A DNA stretch of 64,000 nt from Ricinus communis (taxonomy: Eukaryota; Streptophyta; Magnoliopsida; Malpighiales; Euphorbiaceae): positions 19,971,582-20,035,581 of the forward strand of contig NC_063262.1 of assembly GCF_019578655.1 (NCBI RefSeq), in the 5' to 3' direction. Shown piece after piece: positions 47,558-60,703 of this stretch (its first letter is position 1; each line of letters opens with the position of its first letter). The notes under the pieces are model-generated. The model saw only the letters and a list, made by a program, of their open reading frames with translations. It was not told the DNA's origin and searched no databases. The position numbers and the translations under genes were made by a program.

Positions 47558-48179
47558 GAGTCAAATTCATTACTTGGTAGTGTCGGTACTAAATCTTTGA
47601 ACTTAATATCCAATTGACATTGATATTTCAATCTTTTTATACTAAAACTTCTATTTTCTATTTCAATTTGGAATACCTAACACTTTTTTGGCTTATTTTT
47701 ACTAATGTCATCTTTAGAAATGAAAATTCTTAATTGATTTATCATATTAGCAATATCAATTTACTAATAACTTATCCTACTAAGCATTGAGGACCTGCCT
47801 TTTTTAATTTTTCTAAACTAGGCATTTAGAGATGAGCCTCATATGTTTATCAAGGTGAGGCCTCTATTATATAGGCTTGGAAGGTACCTCAAGATTGTTA
47901 ACTTAGCAATGTGGGAGAGATACTCCTAAAAAATTAATAACTTAACAATGTGGGAGAGACACAAATCTCTAACAGCCATGATCCAAACTTAATATAACAA
48001 ATCAATTGAAAATATTTTATTTAAAATAGTCACATTAGTAAAAGTAGGCTGAAAAAGTATTAGATATTTAAATTGAAATAAAAAAAATAAAAGTACTGGT
48101 ATCAAAAAGAAAAAGTCAAAGTGTTGGTACCAATTGGATATTAAATCTAAAAATCTAGTACCAATAGAACAATTTACCC
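47558..48179. mobile_element. Mutator-like inverted-repeat element with captured LTR fragment
   Basis: The left arm (about 47558-47755) starts GAGTCAAATTCATTACTTGG. The reversed right arm (48179 to about 47991) starts GGGTAAATTGTTCTATTGGT. Both share TCCAATTG, TTTCAATTT, ACTTTTACTAATGT-like phrases and ATTGATTT over about 170-190 bp. Flanks TTAATTTA and TTAATGCA may be a decayed duplication. Between the arms sit about 95 bases of own sequence and a 140-bp chimeric insert (47851-47990). No transposase. Confidence 0.7.
47851..47990 (+). repeat. 140-bp copy of copia LTR end plus its flank
   Basis: Matches 46728-46867 over 140 bases with one difference by eye (GAGAGATAC for GAGAAATAC). It includes 124 bases of LTR and then GCCATGATCCAAACTT from outside the element. 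Confidence 0.9.
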
Positions 48180-50669
48180 TTAATGCAAGATGGCCCTTAT
48201 GATCTTCCTAATGTATGTCAAGAGATATAAACTATTCTTGAAGCTTTACTTTATAACTCAAACTTTTAAGTGGATTAGTTCTTTGACATAGTCTCAAAAC
48301 TTCTATAGTCAAAATATATAGAACTTGATATTTGAAAATCCTCATACTGTTAATTAAATGTTTAAGTATAAAGCAAAGTATATGTGTGGTTGTTAACACT
48401 TTAAGCTTAATAGACATTTACATGTGAAAATATATTAAAAGTATAAAATAATTATTGAGACTTTTCTACCAATACAAATTAGATTTTCTATACTTTTGAA
48501 TTTATTTAGACAAATTTTTCCTATACAGTTATATGTATTTATTAATTTTATTATTTTTGATTAGTTCTTTTATTTATAATCTGATGCGGTTTAATTAAAA
48601 AATTAAAATCTATGGTCAAAATAAGAAAAAAAAAAAAGGAATCTTATTAAGAGAGAGTATACTAAAATCTATCTTTTGCATTAGTCAATCCCTTTCTATC
48701 TCCATCGGTTATTCTCTGTTTTTTTTCCCTTTAGCAAGACAAACAACATCAACTCTTTTGTTTCTTTAAGACAAAAACAATATCAAATAGAAGAAATTCT
48801 AAACCATATAGATCATTAAATCCAATCATGCAAACTTCCATCATTATGCTGGGCACTGCATGAGGATGTAAAGAGAAAATTATAAGAGCCTATTATTATT
48901 TGACTGTAACAACACAATTCTTAGTTGAAATTGGAAAAAGATAGAAGTGTTTGCTTATGTGAGTATCTATTTCGGGCATACTAGAAAAAGAAAAGACCAA
49001 GAGAATTGAAAATAAATAATTCATTTTTTATTAAATTTATATTTCATAATCAATTATTTATATATATTATGTCTTTTTAATTTATCATAATTTTATGATG
49101 ATTCTATTTATAACTAAAGTGTCATTGACAAAAGTTCAGATTGCAATGGTCAACATCTATAGGTTTTATCTGGTGGTAGATACTTGTTGTGAGCTGAATA
49201 ATTTTCAATCTCTTTATGGCCAAACTGTTCTTTTTGAACTTACAAAACAACAAGTTTGAGGCCCAAACGATGTGCCTAAAAACTACTCTAATGGTTAAGT
49301 TAATAATGTATTTAGATGAGGTGTTTAAAGGATTGTAAGTGCATATCTGCTCCTCACAAATCTTAGGGTATTTATAGGGATAGTCTTGAAGTTAAGTCCC
49401 ATGGACATCGTTTCTATATAAGTGGAATTAGTGGAGTAATTGGCTCCTATGTTTTAAGGAAGCGAAAGACTTGTCATTCAATATGGTATGAATACCTTTG
49501 CTATTGTTGGGTGGTCTTCACCATACGTGAACGATCAACAACTTGGTGAACTCATAGCTTGCTCGGAGTGATTCGTCTAGTCGATGATGTACCGATACTT
49601 ATTTTAATTTTACAAAAGTCTTGAATTTAAATTTTTTTAACTAAAAAAAGAGAAAAGATTGCAATATTAAATATAGATCAGAGTTCATATATATATCAAA
49701 TTTAATTTAATTAGAATTTTAATTGAAAACAAGATAAAGGGTTGAGGGGTTTTTTGGTGCAATGATAATCAATGTCATAGACCTACACAAATATATCCAC
49801 ATAATTAAATGATTTGTTTATTAAAGAGTAGAGTGGTGGAGAATATTTGAATTAATATAGACGGTGTCTTGCATTCATTTCTCACATATTATAAATGTAT
49901 ATACGTATATATTTATGTATATTTCAAGATACACAAAGATATGTTTGCAAGATTGTTATGCTCTTTTTAAATATTTTATTTTATGGCTGTTGGAGGCCGG
50001 CAAAGACGAAGATCCTTATACAATGTCTACAAGCAAAGAAAATATATATAATTGCATATAATTATTTAATTACTTCAGGGATGTTTGGTTGTTGGAATTC
50101 GACTTTCTCATTCGTAATTACTTTCTCTCGAAAATTGGAATTTATCTTTACATTCAACATCAAGCTTTTCCAGTTATGTGCTGATATTATGTTAGAGGGG
50201 TTTGGAATTTTCTTTTTTATTTTTATTTTTATTTTAACTATTGCATATTGAGGCAAATCCATGCTAATATGAGGCTGCGTTACTCCCATAAAAGAGAAAT
50301 TATATAACTCTAAAAAATACCTTGAAAATATTTTTATTGAAACTTATTAATATAGAATACATCATAAAAAAATTATTAATATAAAAAAATCATTGTTAAT
50401 TTAAAACTGATCAATGGTGAGTCAAAATATAAAATATAATAATAACAAAAAATAATGACAGAGATAAAAAAAGTGAAAAGCAACTAAAATTTTTAATTCA
50501 TACCGAACATTAAAAGAAAATAAAAGGAGAAAATATTAGATTCTCAATTCGCCTAATATTAATTTAGATCAATTTGATTTATCTAATTTAGTTTAATTTC
50601 ACTGTGAAAATTTGTCAAGACAAACTGAACTAAATTTGTGTGATTAAAATCGCGACAAAAAAGCACAAG
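48180..50669. other. AT-rich intergenic DNA; no gene seen
   Basis: I find no reading frame with recognisable content. A possible weak MITE lies at about 50079-50512 (GGGATGTTTGGTTGTTGGAA against reversed TTAATGTTCGGTATGAATT), too uncertain to call. Confidence 0.4.
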
Positions 50670-52500
50670 ATATATAGAATTTTTATTTTGACATGTATAT
50701 TTATTTTTGATTTATAGAATTCAAGCTTATGTATAATCTTATAATTTCTTTTATGTTAGTTTATCGATTAATAAAGTTAAATTTCTAATTAAACCATGAT
50801 TATAATATTTAAAAATGACATTTTACTTATATTTTTAATATCATTTATTAATGAATTAATTTTCTAATTAAAAAATAATTTTAATTCTAGAAAATAATAT
50901 TTTAAATTATATTTCTATATAACATTAACTAATAAGTTGTTTCTTATTATATAAATGATTTCTAATCCTAAAAATTATTAAATATTAACTATATTTATAG
51001 TATTATATTTATATAATACCATGAGTAAATTATTAAATATTTAAAAATAATTTTATATCAATTCACTAATAAAATCTTAAGATATTAATTCTTTTAAAAA
51101 CCACTTAAAAATATTTAAATTATCATTATTTTTTAAAATACAATAAACAATTATAAAATATTAAAATTTATATAAAAATTTTATTTATAAAATCAATTTA
51201 TATTATTACTGGTAAAATAATAACAAGTTATATGGATAAATGATTGTTATATGTTAAATTCCAAGATAGAAATTTGTTTGATGTGTCATTATTTTGATAT
51301 ATACTTATTTTTTAAACGTATATTAATTTTTGATACAAAATTCAAATTTATATGTAATTTTATAATTTTTTTATTGATTTATAATAATAAATTATATTGG
51401 TAACTAAATAACGACCTTAATTCTAGAAAATAATTATTTTAGTTAAACTTTTAATATTATATTAACTAAAAAATTGATTTTCTAATTAGACAATGATTTT
51501 AATTCTAAAAATTAATATATTAAATTATATTCTTAATATTATATTAGTTAATAAGTTAGTTTTCTAATTATATTATAGTTTGTAATACTAAAAAATTAGT
51601 AATATCAACTATATTAATAGTATTAATTTATGTAATATAAAAATTAATTAATAAATATATTTAAAATAAGTTTTGTGTCTTTGCACTAATAAAATTTTAA
51701 AATACTAAATTTTAGAATACATTAAATTTATTGAAATTAATATTATTTTATAATATTATAAATAATTATTAAATTTTATCTATAAGTTCAAATTACATTA
51801 TTATTTATAACTAAAATAATAAAAATAGTCATGCAATACACGTAAAATGAATAGTATATATTAAATTTTGAAAGATAATTTTTTTTTGACATTTTCTATT
51901 TAACAAGTAGAATTTTTATTTAACATATGTACTTATTATTGATAATAAAATTTAAAATTAAATAAATTTTATAAATTTTTATAAATTTATTAATTAATAC
52001 ATTACATGCCTAGTTAACCAAAAATTATAATACTAGAAAATAGAATTATAATCATATTTTTAATGTTATACTAACATATTAATTATTTAATTGGATAGCG
52101 ATTCTAATTTTAGAAAATAACCTTTTAATATTATATTTATTAATAAATTAGTTTTGTAATTATAGAATAATTTTTAATTTTAAAAGTAATATATTAATTA
52201 TATTTATAATATCAAATTATATAATATTGAAAATAAAATAATAAATATTTTTAAAATAGCTTTATATCATTGTAAAAGAAATCATAGAATATTGAATTTT
52301 TAAAGAAAGACACTTAAAATAATTTAATTTATTACATTTTAAATACTATAAATAATTAAAAAATATAAAAATTTATTTATATAATTATTTATAATTAAAA
52401 TAATAAAAATAATCATACAGCACTGACATTATATTAATAACTAACCATCGCATTCCTAATCTTAAAATATCCATTTCTAATTCTATAAATATTTGTTAAA
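50670..52500 (+). repeat. AT-rich repeat array with units of about 600 bp
   Basis: The phrase ATTTTGACATGTATATTTAT at 50685 recurs in degenerate form at 51291 (ATTTTGATATATACTTATT) and at about 51916 (TTTAACATATGTACTTATT), so units are about 606 and 625 bp. Each unit contains several shorter repeats of TATTAACTAATAAATTAATTTTCTAATTA followed by …TTTTAATTCTAGAAAATAAT (spacing roughly 90-100 bp). No coding sequence. Copies also occur at 32760-33445 and, inverted, at 56150-56930. Confidence 0.6.
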
Positions 52501-52629
52501 TCATCACATCATATGCCCTTTTTATGTATATATGTGCGATAATTCAAATAGTATATAGATTCTTGCAAAAATACGGTAATTTTTCTTTTATTTTATTAAT
52601 ATTGATATGTTAATGTATAAGTCCATAAT

Positions 52630-55482
52630 TGTAACACCCGGAATTTTTATATATTTAATAATAAATTTTTATTTAAGTTAATTTTAGCTTTATTTTTATT
52701 TGGTTTAATTGAAATGATTTAAATACAAATTTTGAATTTTTATGTTAGACAAACAAATGAGTTATTTTCCATATCCAATTAGTTTGATTTTTAAGGAGTC
52801 AATTAAATAAATTATTTGAGGAATAAATTATATTTTTATTTGGTTATTTAAAATTTTTTCAAATGTATATATATATAAATAAAATTATATATTGAAAAAA
52901 TTATGGTAGAAATTGTGAGGGATGTTTATAAAATAATTTTGGAGAAAATTGGTATTATAATTGATTAGTAGTATTAAATTTTAAGTTGGAAATTTATTAT
53001 TTAAATTAATTTTGTGTTAGGACAAAATTGGAAATTTATTTTTGGATGAGGATTAAAAGTATAATTTCATTAATATGAGGTTTTAATGGAAATTTCTGAG
53101 TTTGATATTTTTGTAAATAAATATGTCAGTCAGGAGTATTTTTGTAATTATGTATTTTTCCATAATTCTAATTTGGCCCAAATTAATTATCTAGGGGCTT
53201 AATTGAAAGGCTAAAGGAAAGTTTAGGGGTTAAATTGAAATTCTGCAGGATAAGATTGTAAGTAATTAAGAAAGTGTAGGGACTAAATTGTAATAAGAAA
53301 AAGTTCAGGGGTCAAATGTCGATATTGAAGGAAGAAAGAAAGAAGGAATGGAATCGGGGAAGAAGAGAGGAAGAGAGAGAGAGGGGCGGCTACTTCCGTG
53401 ACTGACCGAGGGCGTCTTGGCAGCGGGACATGTGGCGGCCGAGCATCGTTCTGGCCGTTTCCTTTCCGGCCGATCTCGGTGGCGATCGACTCCCCTTGAA
53501 GAGAGCTTCATTTTGGGGGTGGCGGCGTCGGTTTTGGTGGCTGGAGGAGAGAGTTCCGGCGAAGTGGAGGCAGCCGGCGTTTTTGGATTTTTCCGGCGAG
53601 CTCCGGTGAGCTATGGGCGATCGGAGGACGTATCCCGACTCTCCTCAGCTCAAGCTTCGCGATGGCACCGGTTTCGTGGCGATCGGGCTTCGTTTGTGAA
53701 TCGACGGCCGTGATCGTCCGAAAATCTCTCCGGATGATCTGGTGTCAGATCAGAAAATCGGTAGCGGCGATCGTCATCAGCGCGTCGTTGTGAGTCCGAT
53801 GGTGTGTTCAGATCATCGATCGGACTCCGGCGGCCGGAGGCGAGTCGATCGAGCGATCGAGCGTCGCGGTAAATTTTCTCTGGCCTGTAATTTTTGGAAA
53901 TTCTTGGTTTAATTGTGTGTCTATTGGATTATATTGAGTATTTGATGATATTTGTGAGTCAAAAATAATTGTCGGTCAGTTTGCCTGCCTCATATTTTGT
54001 GTTGTGTGGCGGATTCGGGAAATAGTGAAGTTTGGGGACCCGACTCCTGTTGTTTGAATTGTTAAGTATTTGAAGTGTTTTTCTAGCAGGTCCTGGACCC
54101 GTTTTTACAGGGGGTAATGTCCGTGTTGTAGGGGAGGTTCTGCGGGATTTTCGGTAGAATTCTCCCGAGTCGAGATTCTTAGACAGTGAGTCCTAGGAGT
54201 CTAAACCTAGGATTAATGATCTATTGTTTCAGCGTTTTGATAAATTATTTTCCGTGACTAGATTGTCCGTTTGTTCAGCTCGCTCCAACCGAGGCACCGG
54301 AGCAAAGCTAGGAGGTCGCCCAATTCTGTGAATTAAAGTCATTTAATCATTGCACTATTGCTAAGTCTGATTTTAATATGCTATTTTAGAATTTGTGCTT
54401 AATATGATTATTAGTATCGCAAAATAAATAATTTCACTTGATTATTAATTATTGAAAATAATATAAATATTATTATCAGTAACGTTATAATAATATAGAT
54501 ATTATTATTTTCGACACGAATTGCACGTTGCCTTATCCTAAATTTTTAATCTTTATTTCGATATGTGTTGAATGATTTCATTAGACAATGATATTTATTA
54601 AATGTGATGATTGTGTTTTGAGAAATGTGGCTTTCGTAGAACATGCCACCTGGTGGGTTACATCAGGACCGCATGCGCACCGGTAATGATCATGGATATA
54701 AGATTATTATGGATTTGTTTGCCCTGATCGAGCATTGCTCTCTGGGCCGAGTTCAGTTGATTGTCGGAGTTAAGGTCCCTGATCGGGCAACGCTCTCTGG
54801 GCGCCGGCTTATTTGGAATTCAAGTGTTCAGGCTAGAGGTAAGGACCCTGATCGAGCTTGCTCTCTGGGCGCCAGACCTGTTAGATTAAGAGAGCCGAAA
54901 GGCTACTAGAATTTGGGGTTAGGGTTCTACTGAGCCACTCATCCCGTAAAAGTAAAAATATATTTTATTTATTTATTATGATATGATTATAATATGATTT
55001 GTATATACGTGCATGGTTTGATATACTGATTCAAATAATTAATATTTTTCTGTGAAAACTGCAATAGTCTCTAGATTACTTGATTTTAACTCACTCTCGA
55101 GTCTGACAATCTCAATTTACTTTTTTTTCAGATGCGTGACTGTTAATCTTCCCGCGACTCTTACTCAGTAACCCGACTTTTTCATCATTGGGTGGTGTTT
55201 GATTTGGTATGTCAAATTGTAAAAATCTTAGATTCTCCGCAGTAGTAATAGTAGATGTATCAGTTGTAAATTTTATGAGTTTCGGGTCTCGCCTAATTTT
55301 TCTGACAGGCCGAAGTATTTATGTAGAATGTAACTATTAAGATAATTTATGGCTTTAATAATATTAATTTGAGATGAGATTTGATTGAGTTAGTGAGTTT
55401 CAGGCTTACTACGGGATTCGGTGGCCTTAAGCCTACCCATTCCCTAGTGTCGGTCACGGGTCCACGGGTGGGGTTGTGAAAA
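52630..55482 (+). mobile_element. Solo LTR of a Ty3/gypsy-type element
   Basis: Starts TGTAACACCCGGAATTTTTA, the classic TGTAACACCC beginning of long plant gypsy LTRs. It ends …CACGGGTGGGGTTGTGAAAA, where relatives end GTTGTGACA. ATAAT lies on both sides (52625-52629 and 55483-55487) and may be the target duplication, though the area is AT-rich. There is no PBS, PPT or internal coding sequence. A GC-rich block lies at 53390-53870, and three copies of CCCTGATCGAGC…GCTCTCTGGGC lie at 54722, 54777 and 54846. The reading frames within (53417-53713, 54643-54909) look like chance. About 2.85 kb. Confidence 0.72.
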
Positions 55483-56149
55483 ATAATAATTTTTTTTCTT
55501 AAATAAATTTCTTTGCTTATTTTACTATTTTGTGATTATAAGTTAACCAATTAAGCAACACGAAAAAGATAATACTAACAAATAAAATATATTGTTAGAT
55601 TTATATTTTCAATAGTATTCAAAAAAATGAAAATAACATTATTAATTTTATATGATTACATATTAATAATTTTAAGTATGTATAATATTTATTAAGACTT
55701 TATTTCTATGCTGTCAGATTCTGTTGCTAAATTTATCTGGCCTAATAGTTATATTTTAAATTTTAAAAAAATTTAAATATGTAATTATAAATTCATGTAT
55801 TTTTTAGTTTAAATATACATTATTTTTATCATAATAAATTAAAGTATATATTTTTATTTATTAGTAAAAAAATGGTATTTCGTTATAATTAAATAGTCTC
55901 ATCTTTCATGTGTCACATTAGATAAATTAAGATTTGAGCAAAAATTATATAGTGATATACTTTTGTTTACTAATGAACAAAAGTAAGTATACTAATTTAT
56001 TATGTAAGGTAAATATAAAATTTGAAATTTATTAAATTACATGTATATTTCTCTTCAAATTTTCTTATGCAATATAATAATTTACTTAGTATCTTTTATA
56101 TTTATTATTATTCAAATTCAAAGAAAAATTCAAATATAACATATGTGTC
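55483..56149. other. AT-rich intergenic DNA
   Basis: No gene or bounded repeat seen between the solo LTR and the inverted AT-rich repeat. Confidence 0.4.
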
Positions 56150-56690
56150 AAATTAAGATTTAGTAGTCGTTTACCCGTTAATTAATTTTAATATTATATA
56201 ACTTAATACTATAATTGATATTACTATTTTTAGGAGTAAAATTTTATTATATAATTAAAAAATTAATTTATTATTAATTATAATATTAAAAATATTATTT
56301 TAAATATTACTTTCTAGAATTAAAATTATTGTCTAATTAAAATTAATTTATTAGTTAATATAATATTAAAATATAATTAATATGTTATTTTTTAGAATAA
56401 AATTAGTATTATTATCCGATTAAAAAATTATTTATTTATTTTGATATATTTAAAAAATTATTTATTAGTTAACACAATATTAAAATATAATAGATATACT
56501 ATTTTTAGGATTAGAATCAGTGTTTAATTAGGAGTATAACTTATTAATCAATAAATTAATAAAAAATTATAAAATTACACGTAAATTTAAATTTATATAA
56601 TAAAAATAGTACACATATCAAAATAAAAATCTTACGTGTCAAAAATTAAATATACATGTCAATAAAAATTTAGATCTCATAAATTAATAT

Positions 56691-56722
<32 letters not shown>

Positions 56723-56880
56723 AATAAATTATTATTATTAATTAACAAATTAATAAAATATTATAAAATTACTCGTAAATTTAAATTTTATATAGTAAAA
56801 ATAGTATACATGCCAAAATAAAAGTCTTACGTGTCAAAAATTAAATACACATATTAAAAAAATTTAGATCTCATAAATTA

Positions 56881-56918
<38 letters not shown>

Positions 56919-56930
56919 GAGAACAAATAT
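56150..56930 (-). repeat. AT-rich repeat family, inverted copy
   Basis: Read on the minus strand it has TATTAACTAATAAATTAATTTT, TAATTTTAATTCTAGAAAG and GACATGTATATTTAATTTTTG, as in 50670-52500. The end segment is present twice (about 56546-56715 and 56750-56900), each followed by (TAA)n microsatellites (about 56690-56714 and 56884-56917). Confidence 0.6.
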
Positions 56931-59337
56931 TCCTTGATTGTTAGGGAAGAAAGTGCAAGACTTTCTGATAAGGATTATGTGGAGTCACGGGATATAAGTA
57001 AGTGACTTAATTCTTTAGTCACGGGGTATAAGGAAACATATGTCTTGTCTTTGGTATGAAAGTCAAATACAAAACTCATGACTAAAAATACTTCGTTCTC
57101 TCTCTCTCTCTCGGTCGTAAAATTTTGTGAGCACAGCACATGGGTTTATCAATTAATATGATTAATTAATTACCGAGCTTCGGTTGGCCATCTTGATTTA
57201 TCAATTACGTATCTTCCTCTTTTTAGTTCACCTTTTTAGTTTGTACCTTTCCCGAAAATCACGCCTACACCTTTCTCTTTCTTTTTTTATTTTTATTTTT
57301 TATTTTTTATTTTTTATACTTTGGATAATTATATTTTTGAGTCAATATTTATCGAAATGCGATAATTAAGTAGTTAAATCTTTAAAATTGATAATCAAAT
57401 GAAATAATTTATTAAAAAAATGACAGAATAATATTTTTAATAGGTCATACATTATAAATATCTATATTGATTTTTTTATTAAAATGAGATAAAAAATAAA
57501 TAATAATTTGTAGCAAAAACAATGAAATGACAAATTTATTCATTATATATAAATGTGTTTTCACTAAATCATTAAAATTTTATAGTATAATAAAATATTA
57601 GAATTTATGATTGGAGATTAAGGATTAGGATTACCGAATTGGGAATTAGGAATTGGATTACATGGATTTATATTAGTCCATGATGCATTTTTTATACAAT
57701 CCATAGTCTTTTTATAACAGAAATAGAAATGAGAGAAATAAATGTTAGATAAAGATAGTTGAGGAAAAGAGGTTCCAAAAACATATATGAGATAAAAATT
57801 TACCAAAGGCGTCACTAATAATTCCACTTTATTTCTAGTATGTTTAACAATTTTTGCTCTCCCATCTAAGAATTTTAAGAGAAAATTGAAAGTCACTTGC
57901 TAAAAACACAATTTTGATATTTTTTTACTGGCTGCTATACTTAGTTGTTGGTATTAAAAATTCAACCACTCGATTGTTATTTTTTGATATGTTCAAACAC
58001 AAAAAATATAATTAATTGTTGGGGCATAATTAATTTATGATTAATAAAATTTCAAACTTTAAAATAGTTTTTAATTTTTTACTGATTTCTCTAAAACAGG
58101 CTTAATTTTTAAAATATTTCTTAATTATCTATACTTATATTATCATTCACCCAAAAAAGAAACTCCCCTTCTCATATGAATAAATAAAAAAAATAGTTTA
58201 TGAATCACAATATCTTTCCTAAGCTAAATTATCTTTACTCTCTCTAGCCTTTGGGGCGAATATTTCTAAAATTTTCTGCTCACTCTTATGAACCAAGAAA
58301 AGGGTTGAACTGGTAAATGAAAGAATGATGACAAATTAAAAAAGATTAGAAAGAGTAAAAAATAAAGGACATAAAATTATAGCAGTTCAGGGATTAACAA
58401 ACCTTACATTCACTCCTCAACACCCAATTGGGTGTTTCACTATTGCAACACACAATATAATAAATTTTTACTCGAGCTCACTCTCAACTTAGCGTTTAGA
58501 GCTCACATCTAACCTTACACTTGTGTTTAAGGTTCACACATAACCTTACAAGAGTTTTCTTTTTTAAATGCCAGCTCTCAAATCCTACCTAAGTGTTTAG
58601 GCTAATATTCAAACCCTCACAAGAGCATTCAAAGCTCTACAACAACTTGTACAAGGTTTAGATACACACAAATTAATCAAAGAGATATGAAAATGTTAAG
58701 CAATAAATTTGGCACAATTGGAGGTTGTTGATCAACCATAAACATTGTTTGGAATGGGTATTTACATCCCCAAACTACTAAAAGAGATATTAGTCTATGT
58801 CCATAGCCCAAATCTTTACTTAAAGCTCTAGAAAGTGCATTAAATGTATTATTAGAATACAATCCTTGTCGCTACACCTAAATTGCGCTCGCGACTAGGA
58901 TTTCATAGTCGAGAAGCTTGTATTGCAATCACGATACTTAAGGTTTCAATAGTTATAATCTACATGGCACTTTACGATTCATCGTGTCAGAGATAATCAT
59001 TAGTGGTCTTTATAATGGATATGAACATCACGATCATGATGGCTACGTCGTGATCGCAATCTCCTAAAGTAAAATATCTAAGATAGCAAGCTGGACGCGA
59101 TTGCGATGGTGACCGCTATCTTTACTGCCTTCGTTTTTCCATCTCTCGTGGTCGTAATTTAGTCTCTTCTGCTACTGTCACATAAATGCAAATGTTATGG
59201 TCATGACATGCTTATGGCGATCACGATAGAAGGTAGAAGTAGCAATGTGATCTTTCTAAGGCAAAGAGAATGCCTTCAAAAGACACACTTAAAAGCTAAC
59301 ATTAGAACTACTAAATTTAATTATTAAAGTTAAAATC
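56931..59337. other. Intergenic DNA; no gene seen
   Basis: Includes a (CT)n run at 57098-57111. The stretch 58370-58680 (ACCTTACATTCACTCCTCAACACC and similar) has the look of a retroelement LTR, but no partner or boundary was found. Confidence 0.4.
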
Positions 59338-60256
59338 AAGGTCCTTGTAGTCATGAAAGGAGTTAGACTAACATCTTTAATCTTCAACTTATAACACTAA
59401 ACTCCTTGAATTTTAATTTTAGTATCATTAAATTTCATATTGTTAATTTCTAATAAATATTTAAGTGGCAAAATGATGTGGCAATTTACTTGTAAAATTT
59501 TTATTCTTTTTGAATAATATGTTTTTTCTTTTCTTTTTCAATTATCTAATTTTCTTATTTGATTGTTTTCCCATGGAATATAGAAAAAGAGAAAGATAAA
59601 GAGAATGAGAAATAAAATGAGGTAGAAATGGCTCAAAGCATCAAATTTGAGATAGATCTCAACATCTTTTCCTGGCATGGTACTTGTATTGGCTTTTAAA
59701 GAGACAAGTAAATCATCACTTCTTTTTCTTAACTAATATTTATTATCTCACCATAACCAAAAGTAAAATCAAAATAAAATCCATTAAAAACTAAAATCAT
59801 CTAATCTCATCAATGTTATTACAATCTGAGAGTTTCAATTAGCCTCACTTTAGCCCCAACCTTGATAATTGAATGTTTTATTTTCTTGTGTAATTTTAGG
59901 CAAATATGAGTTTAGATAGAGAAGAGAAGAAGAAAAAGAGAAAAGGAGTAGAATAAGAAGAAGAACAAAAGAGAGAGGCCAAAGAGAGAGTGAGATGAAA
60001 TAAAATAAATGGAATACAAAAGCAATGTGTGTCCACTTAAGTGACATGGAGCTTTTTTTCTTAAAAGAGATAAGTTTTTCTTGACACTTGAGCTGCCATG
60101 TCATTTTTTCCTCATAGTGTTTAATGGACAATCACAATGGGGCTTTAATGATACCAAAATTAAAATCTACAGGATTTCATGTTGCAAATTAAAAGTTAGA
60201 TACTTTGACGATACTAGCCCCAAAGTTCATGGACGATGAAAGTAATTTAGTATCTT
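59338..60256. mobile_element. Inverted-repeat DNA element, about 0.9 kb
   Basis: Left arm phrases CTTGAATTTTAATTTTAGTA, TCATTAAATTT and AAAATGATGTGGCA match the reversed right arm GTAGATTTTAATTTTGGTA, TCATTAAAGCC and AAAATGACATGGCA. Outer ends (…GTAGTCATGAA against CGTCCATGAA) agree loosely, so the boundaries are uncertain by 10-20 bases. About 600 bases of interior are purine-rich with no transposase. Same family as the arms at 10639 and 38990. Confidence 0.6.
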
Positions 60257-60703
60257 CCTTGCAGGTAATGTCTCATTCTCTATATATATGAGACTTTTTT
60301 TTACAGTGTAGTTTGAGTTGGATTCCTGAAAAGAAACAATATAATGATATATCTTTATTAATGGGTTGATTATCTTTTAATGCAAGAAGTTGATTTCTTT
60401 ATGTGCAGTATAGTTTCTGACTTATTATTATTATTTTTATCATAATAATATTTTTATTAATATAAAATTAGAAAAAATGTGTAATTGAGGAGAACTATTC
60501 TAAGCCAATAGGCTTTCTGAATACAAACCTAGATAGAGTTCCCATCTCCCAATTGCAAGTAAAAAAAAATCCTAAATACCTCAACGTTACAAAGAATAAC
60601 GAAAATAACTGCAAAACTAATAATTGAAGATTAAGTGTAAGTGCAAGATAAACTATGAAGTAATATTAAAACACATAAAGCTTAACAAAATTCACTAGTG
60701 ACG
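60257..60703. other. Intergenic DNA; no gene seen
   Basis: AT-rich stretch between the inverted-repeat element and the RNase H remnant, with nothing recognised. Confidence 0.4.

Noticed and set aside
53417..53713. Open frame of 98 codons rich in Gly, Arg and Ser in the GC-rich block
   Set aside because: It is inside a solo LTR, has no domain pattern, and GC-rich DNA is open by chance.
54643..54909. Open frame of 88 codons over the repeated CTCTCTGGGC motifs
   Set aside because: It follows the repeats inside the LTR and changes frame between copies; not a gene.
57618..57896. Minus-strand open frame of 92 codons
   Set aside because: No recognisable motif or splice context, and composition like the surrounding AT-rich DNA.
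58370..58680. LTR-like phrases with repeated ACCTTACA and CTCACA
   Set aside because: No TG…CA boundary, partner LTR, PBS or PPT could be located; left as unassigned.
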